Assembly: GCA_965644295.1 (NCBI GenBank)
Contig: CBFFRP010000351.1
Location: 1-39,239 of the forward strand
Source of the DNA: Paraphysomonas bandaiensis
Taxonomy: Eukaryota > Chrysophyceae
Direction: 5' to 3'
DNA: 39,239 nt
Made by a program: the position numbers and the translations under genes. The number at the start of each line of letters is the position of its first letter. The first letter of the stretch is position 1. The notes under the pieces were generated by a model, which was not told where the DNA came from, searched no databases, and worked only from the letters and a program-made list of their open reading frames with translations. This document shows positions 18,682-28,215 of this stretch, piece after piece.

Positions 18682-20076
18682 ATGGAAAATGTGGCATCGA
18701 ATACACATGAACGAAACGAAATCCCTGCGCCTACTGCTACTCCTAATGATATTGCTACTGCAGATGTGCAATCTGCACTGAATGTATTAAAAGGCGCAGC
18801 TCCCTTTATTATATTGCTGCTTCTGCGGTTCATTTTGGCCTATGCTACCCGCATATTGTTCTTAGCATGTGTGTTTATAGTACAGTATCGTCTACACAAC
18901 GCACTTAATGATGAGGTGTCGCTGAAAGGCTCTGCCAGCAAGAAGGTCGTGTGGACACTATGCATTGTATCTGTGTTGTTTTTACTAAGTGTTGTTCTGT
19001 TTTCTCCTTTTACTTTTAAGTCCTCTCTTTGGCCACGTTTCTTATTATTCCCATTTGAATCAGAGCATGTAGATTTTATAGGCATCGTGTGGCTTACTTG
19101 TCTCACTGATATAAGTGTCCGCATGGCTGTGAATACACTTAAGATGATTTTGTGGTTGACATTGCTTCCCTATGGAGAGCCTGCCGCTCCAACAGTATTA
19201 CTGAGCGCACGAAGTTGTGCTCGTTTTTTTTCTTTCCCCTCAATACTCACCGCTTTGAGTTCGGGTGGAAGTACTATCAGGACACTGCTCTTCTGGAGGC
19301 GGCATCGGGATAGTACGCCTGCGCATTCCCACACGGATGACATAGAGACAGGAGCAGAGGAAGGGTATCAGCACACCCGCAGTACCTCATTAGGTCTGGT
19401 GTCCCGCAGTGTTAGTAGCAGACGGAGAACTTCAGATTCCGAAGGGGATCTGCAAATACTGACCTCAGGACAAGTATATGACTCATCGTCCTTGTGCCCT
19501 GAGCCATTTTCTACCGGCAGTAGACAACGGGAAGTTACAGGATACTTGCGCCTAAAGCGTGCTTTTATGCTTATTGACACCGTCGCCCTCGCTTACAGGA
19601 GTATTCTACCACTTCCGCTCTGGGTGTGCTATTTCTCGCAGGGCCCCGGTGCGGACGTACTACCGGTGGCATACGTATGTGTCAAGCTATTGAACCTGTC
19701 CTTCCATCTGCGTATTTCGGCCGAAGGAATCGGAAATTATTTCGCAGGGAGAACGGTGAGTGCACATTCACACTGATTAGTTTTCATATATAGTTGGTTA
19801 CCTGTGCTGATATGTCTTGCACAGGAGCATGGAACTTACGCGACAGAAGTTGACGTAGAAAGATCCGGATCTTCGTCTTGTAGTATATGCTTTGATCCCT
19901 ATTTACATCCCGTATCACTGCCATGTAGCCACGTATTCTGTGAGCACTGCATATATGAGTGGCTTGACTCGGAAAGCTCGTGTCCGGTATGCAGAGCAGA
20001 CGTCAGAAGTGGTGAGTCGCCAATCAGCTCCTACATAAGAGAGAGTTCTTCCCAATCAGTGCCTATGATTATGTAA
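18682..20076 (+). CDS. RNFT1/RNFT2-like membrane RING E3 ubiquitin ligase, two exons
   Basis: Exon 1 is 18682-19755 and exon 2 is 19825-20076, with a 69-base intron (GTGAGT...GCACAG) in phase 0; the product is 441 aa. The start is the ATG at 18682 (MENVASNTH); the open frame extends upstream only through a GTG. Exon 1 encodes hydrophobic segments (PFIILLLLRFILAYATRILF, TLCIVSVLFLLSVVLF, GIVWLTCLTDISVRM, ALAYRSILPLPLWVCYF, YVCVKLLNLSFHL) with a Ser/Arg-rich loop between. Exon 2 carries a C3HC4 RING: CSICFDP, LPCSHVFCEHCIYEWLD, CPVCRADV. RNFT1/2 proteins have the same layout and close to this length. They are ER-membrane E3 ligases that take part in ubiquitin-dependent protein quality control. 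AATAAA overlaps the stop codon. Confidence 0.88.
19756..19824 (+). other. Spliceosomal intron, 69 bases, phase 0
   Basis: Donor GTGAGT after AGAACG, acceptor TTGCACAG before GAGCATGGA. Removing it joins two open frames exactly and places the RING directly behind the membrane domain, as in RNFT1/2. Without splicing, translation ends after six intron codons. Confidence 0.88.
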
Positions 20077-20466
20077 TAAATGCAACCAGAAAATATGATT
20101 GGTATAATTATTACCTTTTACTATCTTCAATGGTAGTATGTAATTTTGTTCGTTAATTGTAATACAGCTCGTATTTAGCATTCGTAGCATATAATTCTGA
20201 CACATTTGTGGACGGCAAAACTATAGCCCTATGTTTGATTCAGGTACGTAAAACCATAAAAAACGAGGGGGGGGGAGGAGGCGAGCCTTTTTACGAATAA
20301 TTGTTAATGAGAAAAGCCCTCTTGGGGATAGAAAAGGCCCCCTTCCCCGTTTTCTTAGTTTGGATGTATTCTAGGAGGTACATTGCGTAATTATAATGGG
20401 AATTATTTTGTTGAGAAATAATTTAGTGGAAGGCCATGTAAAGATTCATCATATGATAATATATAT
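20077..20466. other. 3' flank of the RNFT-like gene
   Basis: AT-rich. A run of G (about 20263-20280) followed by C-rich and G-rich patches to 20350 stands out. No gene is seen. Confidence 0.5.
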
Positions 20467-22045
20467 TCATACTATGACTACAGTGTTCTCCAAGTGGGCA
20501 GTGTCATATACTAGGACATCCAGCTCATCAACTTCTGTGAAACGTGAGAGAGGTTTAGTTAAAACGTCGGCCAGCATCTCGTTTGTAGGCATGTAATCAA
20601 CAATAATAGAATTCGAGGCAAATTGTTCACTAATGAAGTGAACATCTGATGGCAATATGTTTTGTTCGTTGATGGTGTACGAGGTTTAGGCATAGTTGAA
20701 TTGCTCCTCGTTTGTCACACCATATGGTAGTTCAATATGAACGGAAGTGGTTGCACCTTGGTGCTTGCGGCGACGCACAAGCAGCTTTCGTAGCGTTAAA
20801 TAGTAGGATAAAAGAGTTTGTATTGATTAGTTACGGGTAGTGGTCTAACTAGTATGACTAGCATTCTTCTAGCCACTAATTGATGCAAGGTCTCAACGCC
20901 TATTGCTAAATAATCAGACATTCACTACTGGTAGTTCAATACGGCATGTATGTGAAAGCCCAATTCCGAGAGTAGTGACCGCAATATTATAAATAAGTGA
21001 TCCTATGAGTTCTTTGTAAAAAGGGAAATTTTTGACAAATTCTCAATTTTCTTGGGATATTTGTTTATTTTCGGGGATGTCTATCTAAAAGTTGTCGTCA
21101 TAAATAGGGTGACTACATGGTTTACAGTCTTGCATGTTGAAAGTAGATCTCGGATATATTGAAACTGGTTTAATGTCGTGGTTCGATTCTCTAGGTCCTG
21201 TTTGACGAATATTCCGAGGTAGTAATCTCTAGGACGCCGAGATCATGAATATCGAACTTAGTAGCTAATAAATTGTTGATTTATTTGAGCGATGTGGGTC
21301 CTATTTTTGACGACAACAATGATAATATCTTCAACGTAAACTGCCAGAATTATGAGTCGTCCATCGATGTTTTCTTGAAGGTGCACGGGTCGGATACTAA
21401 TCTGGTGAAACCACAATCTAACAAATAATTTGTGCAACATTTGTACCAATTTAATCCGGATTGTTTGAGTCCGTATATATATTAGAGGACCTTCACGTTT
21501 GGAACATCGAGACCAACGGGTGCATACATATATATTTCTACTTTTGGAGACCTGCATTCATATAAGCAGTGAAAAAATCTTCCTGCTAATGTAGTTCCAA
21601 TCCAAGGCTGTGGTCGGCAACCAGCGCACAAAATTCGAATAAAAGCGGTTTTTGTTTATAAAAATGTCGAACCGCACTGGATAGCAGTGACCATAGGTAT
21701 TTGTTGCCCTCCTTGAAATACAGGATATTCTCGTCATAGTCAATTTTCCTCTTAACGTAGAGTCTCCTTGGCTCCTCTGGGGCATCGTTTCTTAGGATGT
21801 ATATACTATTTTGGGCTTACAAAAGAACCAGGCCCTACTTTTCTTCTGTCATTTTGAGAAGATCTTAGCGTCGAAGGGTGGCATGGAATCCTTCCTTTTG
21901 TCCGATGAGTCGGAGTTGCATTTACAATATAATATTGTAAAATATATTGACTGGTGGACTGGACAAATATTCCATTAATAGTGTTTTTGTCAAAAGAGCT
22001 CACAATACTTTTGCAATATATTGCAATCAATATTACGATAGTCAT
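20467..22045 (-). pseudogene. Ty1/copia pol remnant (RT and RNase H), decayed
   Basis: Minus strand. RT pieces lie at 21785-21258, with AVYVEDIII in the place of YVDD followed by INQQFISY and, after stops, YYLGIFVKQDLENRTTTLNQ. The RNase H C-terminus is at 20655-20467, with FISEQFASNSIIVDYMPTNE and MLADVLTKPLS, a standard copia ending. Many stops and shifts separate the pieces, and a 191-bp SINE-like element interrupts the sequence at 20738-20928. Part of 21920-22030 is AT-rich repeat sequence. Confidence 0.8.
20738..20928 (-). mobile_element. SINE-like element with hairpin terminus and 13-bp target duplication
   Basis: 191 bp flanked by the perfect 13-bp direct repeat TGGTAGTTCAATA (20725-20737 and 20929-20941), inside a copia remnant. 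Read on the minus strand it starts GTAGTGAATGTCTG and ends with a hairpin (GCTTG, loop, CAAGC), the palindrome GCACCAAGGTGC and CAACCACTTCC. The long duplication suggests target-primed reverse transcription, as for SINEs and LINEs. No clear tRNA promoter boxes or poly(A) tail are visible. Related copies: 14360-14855, 14066-14190, 3985-4030. Confidence 0.8.
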
Positions 22046-22974
22046 ATAAGAGAAGATCCTTAACTGTAGGGTGCAAAATATATGCCTATGTATACAATAT
22101 CCGGAAAGTAAGAAAAAAAGCCTATTTTTGATGTTATTTTCTATTATTTATGTATCGCCAGCTCAAACAGTACTCTACGCCTTACACATGTATGTACAGC
22201 AATATATACATCCTACTATAGTGATAAGAAGAGACAACTGAACAATGAATGCATACAAAAGTAGGGACATTTACAAAAAGTAGAAGTTGGCTATGCGGAA
22301 AAATTCTTCGATCAGCTCAAAAACTTAAGAAACCATTATAATTGTGGGAAACTGGACTACCATTAATTGGCCATTAATGGTATCCGAATGACCTGTACTG
22401 CTATATATAGAACTGAGTGTTATTAAGATAGTATAGAATATAGTATCTTCTCTACACTCCGAAGAAACTTTAAACAATAGTAGACAGCAATGTACTTCAT
22501 GTAACTCTACTGGCACTCTGTGGCAACCTTGTTCACTATCTTCTCAATGCATTCCACAGTCAGAGAATAGTGTCCTGAGCAATATCCATAGCAACGTACC
22601 CATATACCCAAAAACTCTAAAATAATAATTGAAAATATGCATATTTCACGTGGAAACATTCATAAAAACAGCTACAGCAGTACACAACTCTGTATTTATA
22701 CCATCCCACATCCAGCATAGTAAGCAACGATGATGGCAGTGTAATTTACAGAGTCTTCTTCCGAGTGGTTTCAGGGAATTCTCTCAGTGCTCTGTATCTT
22801 ATTTGTTCGTTGTGCAGTGCTCACCTTGAACAAGATATACAGCGAGGTTAAACGACTTGTGTGAATCATACAACCAAGAAGGGCATCAAACATTGGAAAG
22901 TGAAAGACTTCACGGGGGCGATTTATTGTCTTTTGTAAGAAAGTAAGTATCTCCTGCTGCAAGGAACCTTTTTC
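22046..22974. other. Intergenic; short unexplained open stretch
   Basis: AT-rich. A repeat shared with 26558-26610 lies at 22333-22386. On the minus strand near 22575-22440 the frame reads HYSLTVECIEKIVNKVATEC, one stop, then YMKYIAVYYCLKFLRSVEKI. This is protein-like but too short to classify. Nothing else is recognised. Confidence 0.4.
22333..22386. repeat. Repeat shared with 26558-26610
   Basis: CCATTATAATTG, AACTGGACTACCATTAAT and GGCCATTAATGGT occur in the same order at 26558-26610. The ATTAATGGCCATTAAT core is palindromic, suggesting a MITE end or internal hairpin. Confidence 0.7.
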
Positions 22975-23589
22975 GGTGGCTGGAATGGATAGTTATGAAC
23001 GACGAACCATTTTCTATCGTGGAGAATAAGTATGTTCGGAAGAGATGGAACCAATTTGTACCAAGCCCGCCAGTTATTTGATATGCTGCTACAAGAATTT
23101 CCAGAGCTGCTTCCATACCTTTCCCCTAATGCAAGCATTGTTGCCAGTGCAAATTTTGAGAAGGCAGTGGCTAAAATTCAAGGGAACGATGAAAGAGAGT
23201 TGACAGGCTATGAAAGAAGAGCAGTTAGACATTTGCAACTGGATTCATCCATGGAGGTTGGTGTACCCGACAGAAGTAACGAGGACGAGAGTGAAGGAAC
23301 TGATATTGCACAGCGTGTTCTGGACAGCGCCGAGGTCACCAAGAGAGCTGCTTGGTACCTATGTGTCCAACTACCGCTGCTTGCTTCATATTGAAGCACA
23401 ATCTAATGTTGTTGAGAGGCTTTTTGTCGTGCAAAGTTGATTATGATACCTGAGCGTAGAAACATGAATCCATATCGTCTAGAACCGTTGCTATTCCTAC
23501 GAGCCAATTACATGTGTTGTGGGATGTTTATACCCTCCATGAAGCCCTGCAAGAAGTTCGTGATGTGCCAGTAGAGAGCGAGAAGTAGT
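22975..23589 (+). pseudogene. hAT transposase remnant, frameshifted
   Basis: WIVMNDEPFSIVENKYVRK near 22985-23045 is the conserved WIV..D.PFS.VE motif of hAT transposases. After a frame change, a 120-codon frame runs from 23032 (NLYQARQLFDMLLQEFPELL, later ELTGYERRAVRHLQ and DIAQRVLDSAEVTKRAAWYL), and then frame shifts lead through NVVERLF to NPYRLEPLLFLRANY. Together these are hAT N-terminal/catalytic and dimerisation landmarks, broken by at least three shifts. The AG...CT LTR element is inserted about 60 bp downstream. Confidence 0.85.
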
Positions 23590-23648
23590 TACAATTTGTA
23601 GTCTGCTATTTAACTAAAAATTAGTAATTAAGGGAGCACATCACTATC

Positions 23649-23833
23649 AGTTGAAGTGTAAACTTCGCTTCCGTAGTTTTCCTATCACATACGCACTACG
23701 TATTATGAATGAATGGATAGTATGTCACATGCATGCATATCCATTCATTGTCATCACACATTGACATGTTTACATCAGTTGTCCTTAACATATAATATAC
23801 CTTTTCTCCTCTAAAGTACTTCATACTTTAACT
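23649..23833 (+). repeat. 5' LTR of the 2.8-kb element
   Basis: 185 bp with imperfect terminal inverted repeats AGTTGAAGTGT / ATACTTTAACT. Identical to 26282-26466. Confidence 0.95.
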
Positions 23834-26281
23834 TGGTAGCAGATGGTTACGATAACCAACCTTATTTATTTGTTTGTTCGCCTCCACATCACTGGTGGAA
23901 TGACGGCATCAACATATAAAACAAGCCTGTCATCTGTACACAGACGAAATACACAATGTGCTTCCTTTGAACTCTGCTGTTTCTCGAAAACTCGAAAATC
24001 CGGGGGTTTTGGAATCAATTTCCGGAAAACATGTACAAAAATCGTTTTTTTAAAGAGAATATTTCCGGAGAATATGCATTTTTTTTTGGGCAGTGAAAAC
24101 AAATCGACAGTCTGTCTGTTCCTGCAGTGTGTAATATATGACTTTAAGGAGATGACAGTGTATATACTAATGCACATGTCCATTCCAGCCAGTCTGATTT
24201 TGATGACTTGTCTCCACCATGTGTGCTGATTTTGACACCTTGAGACGCTTTGTCCGGTGATACACCAGGAGTGGTTAGACTTCATGTTGATGGCTGTGAA
24301 TATTCTTTCGATGACTACTATTCGCCTTCTCAGGGAGTCAACCCTGCAGTAAGAGATTGCTTGTTGTGAGTCATATGTTAGCCTCGCACAGCAGTTGTGC
24401 TTGAGAGCACGATTTTCTCCTCGTTTATTCAATGAGAGTTATTTCTTGAGAGTTTGACAGTGACGATTGCTTTATCCTATCCACAAGGGTTTCATTGTGC
24501 ACCAGTTTGTACTCAAACCTGTTATTCAAGAGAATGTTGCTCTGTTCATCAGCAGCTTATATATTATGTGGATTATTCCTTTCGTCTGCTTTCTTCTTCT
24601 GGTGATGTATCAGATGTTGTTATGATGGTTATAAACCATATGTTTTTGCTCTGTTGGCGTATCGTCTTTCAGCCTTCAGAAGCGCTATCCAATCATGACA
24701 ATTGTTTCTCTCTATCTTTATTTATCGGAGTTGTTGAGTGTTGATCTCTTCACCGTACGTATAAAGTGTATAGACCGAGCACAGGCATATGGTCCTCGAG
24801 ACTGCGGATGTCAGATTCATATTCAGCATGCCTTTAAACTAGTGTCACCTTTCCAAGCACGGGAGCGGATTCATGATGAGTCCGATGATGAACTTGTACA
24901 GGAGGAGGATACCGACGGGAATGATCCCTCCATACAGTGTCACGAACCCGATGTTATTGTGCATGACGAGAAATCTGTTGGAGCAGCCAACGAGCCAGCT
25001 ACCTCAGAAATCGCGTTACAGCCGGCTTTCGATGTGGTCCCTCAGACTGACGGTCGCTCCATTGAAGTCTATTGTTGAAGGAGCTCGTATACCTCCCGAC
25101 GATGATTCGGTTGAGAGAACAGTTCTCCTCTCTATATATAGTGTTACCTCAGGATATAGTTAATAGTCCTGTTGAGTTCACTTGACGTGTCGACAAGCTC
25201 CCCGCATAGGGCACAGCAGTCGGATTCACAGTCATATTATTGCCGCTCATTAGCAGGCATCTTTTATTCAAATGGTACAGCCCCCTCATTGGTAAGGCAG
25301 GCATATCAGTTTATTGCCCCTTATTTATGGCAGGCATATCATATTTTAGCCCCTTATCATTATAAAAGGCAGGCATATATTATATCTCTTTTATTTCCAC
25401 TAGTATGGAATAGTGCTGGCTTTGTTCCACAGGTAGAACAGCCTCACAATCAGAGTTTTAACTCTGCTGCCCTATTATAGAGGCACTGATTATCTTAATC
25501 TGCATTGCGCACTTTCATGCGATATATGCAATTATCAGTTCAGCGTTTGTATTTTACCTGGTCCTATAGTCCAGTGATTAAATATGTTTTATCTGTTCTT
25601 TCATTGTTGTCATGTAGACATTCAACAGAAAACATTTCCATATTATGCTGTTCATGATTTTCAAGCATTTCAAGGTGACAGGTATACAATACTATATTGA
25701 TTATAATCATTAAGATTCACCTGTTGTGCATTGTTATGCATTATCTATCTTATATTCTGATGTATCATACTTATGATATGAGCATTAAATTAAAATGGTA
25801 TCTATGATATTATTCTATATATTTTGTTTGTTTAACCATGTCAGGCAATATTACAAGCATATATAGTTGATTCAATTCTTCGTCTACTGCGTATGAACTT
25901 CGTGTCTTGCTATAGCGTGGATTGATTTGCTTTGAAGTTTGTGTTTGACTTCTTCAGAACTATAGTGGTTCTACGATACGATGACCGTTGTGTTCATAAT
26001 ATCAGTATATATATATATACATGTCATTACCTATATATTATATTAGTGGGAGTGTATGACTCGTAGATGGTATGCCCCATCTGGTCCTCTGCACACACTA
26101 TATCTTATAGTTATGGTATATATATTCTATTGTTGGATACTTTCCCTTTTGTTTTCCCATGCATCCATCATACCATCATGGTTTTCTTTTCGGGTTTTCA
26201 GTATTCTATTTTCAGTATCTAGCTTAGTATACCTAGTTTTCATGTTGTCCATTACATACGTACGCTTAGTTTTAGGGGGAG

Positions 26282-26466
26282 AGTTGAAGTGTAAACTTCG
26301 CTTCCGTAGTTTTCCTATCACATACGCACTACGTATTATGAATGAATGGATAGTATGTCACATGCATGCATATCCATTCATTGTCATCACACATTGACAT
26401 GTTTACATCAGTTGTCCTTAACATATAATATACCTTTTCTCCTCTAAAGTACTTCATACTTTAACT
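26282..26466 (+). repeat. 3' LTR of the 2.8-kb element
   Basis: Identical to 23649-23833; preceded by the purine tract AGGGGGAG and followed by the target duplication CTATC. Confidence 0.95.
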
Positions 26467-26471
26467 CTATC

Positions 26472-26670
26472 TATTATATGAGTGGTGTTATCTACTTTAA
26501 GTTAGTAGGTATTTTAATGGCCATTAATAATAATTGCCAGGACATTTTTCATTAATGCCATTATAATTGCCGAGAACTGGACTACCATTAATGGGCCATT
26601 AATGGTTACCAGGCCCTGTTTTAGACAATATAATGGCAAGTACTAATGTGTTTACTTACTGATTAGTATT
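26472..26670. other. Spacer with a MITE-like repeat
   Basis: Holds the 26558-26610 copy of the repeat at 22333-22386 and further ATTAATGGCCATTAAT-type palindromes. No gene. Confidence 0.6.
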
Positions 26671-26678
26671 GTAGGGCC

Positions 26679-27442
26679 CAGGGCTGCGTAACAATTAATT
26701 GAATTGCAATTAAATTGCATGGAACATACGTAATAATTGCAATTATAATTGCTCGCTGTAAGGTTGCAATTAAATTGCAATTAATTGGCAATTATTAACT
26801 ATAGAGTATAAGAGCATATATATAATATTAGAATATAAGAAGTTGCAAAACATTAAGGGCGATGGCCATTTATTGCCCTTAGTGGCTATTACAATAGAGT
26901 GGAAAGGTTGGCCTCTCATTATAACGTTTTCTTTACACATCAAGAAAGGGACTGTTTTTTTTAACGGTCGATTATGTGTCTTTCCTCTTGATTTTGAGCT
27001 ACAAAACTTAGTTCACTTAGTTCAGCTCGATCCATAGTGTATATATGTAATGCTCAATACCCCTCTAGTTGAAGATATATATAGTGTGGCAATCGTGTTC
27101 TTCCGATCTAGGATGCCTTACAGGACACTGCAGGGTTAAATTGCACAACGAACTGGATGTGCAGCGCTATGGACATGGACTATCAGGGCTTTCTACTGTT
27201 TTTTGCAGACGAAAACCTGGATATTTAGAGTTTTGACCACATGTAAATATCATACTCTGTCAATAATATTATCATACTGTTGAAGATGCTATACGTGTTT
27301 GCAATGAGTAACCACAAGTAAATTAGACAATAATTGGCACAATTAAATTGCAATTATAATTGCGCGAGCTAAAACTAATAATTGCAATATAATTTCAAAA
27401 AAACGTTTCAATTAAATTGCAATTAATTGTTACGCAGCCCTG
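26679..27442. mobile_element. Non-autonomous hAT element with perfect terminal repeats and 8-bp duplication
   Basis: Left end CAGGGCTGCGTAACAATTAA and right end TTAATTGTTACGCAGCCCTG are exact inverted repeats over more than 20 bp. The 8-bp direct repeat GTAGGGCC lies at 26671-26678 and 27446-27453; three extra bases (CTG) after the right end look like a slippage copy of the last CTG. The interior is built of AATTGCAATTAAATTGCAAT-type subterminal repeats and has no transposase. The ends are close to those of the element at 7739-8363. Confidence 0.88.
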
Positions 27443-27453
27443 CTGGTAGGGCC

Positions 27454-27546
27454 GGTTTAAAAAATCCATCAATACTATTGATGGAACGCTATCTAACAAT
27501 AGTATTGCGATATATTATTGTTCCCTATCCCTGGTATATTATTCAG
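27454..27546. other. Spacer with a MITE-like terminus
   Basis: 27493-27538 is the counterpart of 6092-6135 (CAATAGTATTG, TATTGTTCCCTA, CCCTG). The hairpin TCCATCAATA/TATTGATGGA at 27466-27490 precedes it. Confidence 0.55.
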
Positions 27547-27836
27547 TATTGAGAATTGCTCATTTTAAGCTAGATCACAGAGAGAATTTGTCGTAAGACT
27601 AGATAGATGTTGTGATAACACGAAGTTGTGATAACCAACACTAACTCATTATAATCCCTGCATAATATCCTACATATGCGAACCTCTCGTTACTGAACAT
27701 ATCTTGAAAGATCAAACTATATTTCAGTTTCTCAATATCATCACAGCATTTGTGCATCACTATATTTCACTGTATTCTCGTACACTGTCTTCAAGTGACA
27801 TACTGAATATACTAGAATAAGATCCATATTCTAATA
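27547..27836 (-). mobile_element. 3' LTR of a minus-strand copia element
   Basis: Read on the minus strand it starts TATTAGAATATGGATC immediately after the purine tract GAGTGGGAG (27837-27845), the classical copia arrangement, and ends CTCAATA. It is about 290 bp and is a relative of the solo LTR at 14384-14693. The first and last bases look mutated from TG...CA to TA...TA. Confidence 0.75.
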
Positions 27837-28215
27837 CTCCCACTCAATGTAGAATGCAGTGAGATAAAACATCGATGATCACAATAATCTGATAATGCTA
27901 TGACTATCTAGTCCCATAGGTAAAAACAGATGTGAAATCTTTTAAAGATACATATATACCTAGCAGTCAACTAGATATACAGTTATGTGGGATTTTCACC
28001 CACTAAAACACACCTTTAACCTCTTCGGGGTCGTTTCTTCTGCTGCTCCTCCACACTGTTAGACACACTCCTCTTAACCCCGGTAATCGTTTTCTCATGA
28101 CGGCTGAAGATCTTCGTGGACAACGCCTTTGTAAAATATCGGCCGCCATATCATCCGTAGATACATGAATCAACTTTGCTGTAGGAAATTTTCCATTAAG
28201 TGTAAATGATGACAT
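27837..28215 (-). pseudogene. 3' end of a copia pol gene
   Basis: The minus frame ending at 28003 reads KFPTAKLIHVSTDDMAADIL, the standard C-terminus of copia RNase H, then a basic tail. About 140 bases of 3' untranslated sequence lead to the purine tract. The remainder of the element is absent: upstream of 28215 the sequence switches to a plus-strand copia. Confidence 0.75.

Larger units (their letters stand above)
23649..26466 (+). mobile_element. Complete 2.8-kb LTR retroelement with identical LTRs and AG...CT ends
   Basis: 5' LTR 23649-23833 and 3' LTR 26282-26466 are 185 bp each and identical base for base. Both begin AGTTGAAGTGTAAACTTCGC and end CATACTTTAACT. A 5-bp duplication CTATC flanks the element (23644-23648 and 26467-26471). 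The primer-binding site TGGTAGCAGATGG (23834 onward) abuts the 5' LTR and resembles the complement of an initiator Met tRNA 3' end. The purine tract AGGGGGAG abuts the 3' LTR. The 2.45-kb interior encodes no recognised gag, RT or integrase; its longest open frame is a 188-codon antisense one (24432-23866) that I do not recognise. Identical LTRs imply a recent insertion, so the element is probably non-autonomous and mobilised in trans. Confidence 0.93.

Noticed and set aside
21178-21205. GGTTCGATTCTCTAGG resembling a tRNA T-loop/B box
   Set aside because: It is the complement of copia coding sequence (QDLENRTTTLN); no A box or cloverleaf stems are present.
23866-24432. 188-codon antisense open frame as a genuine gene
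   Set aside because: No ATG-proximal or domain evidence, low-complexity and AT-rich regions, and it lies antisense inside a non-autonomous LTR element. Mentioned only as the longest frame.
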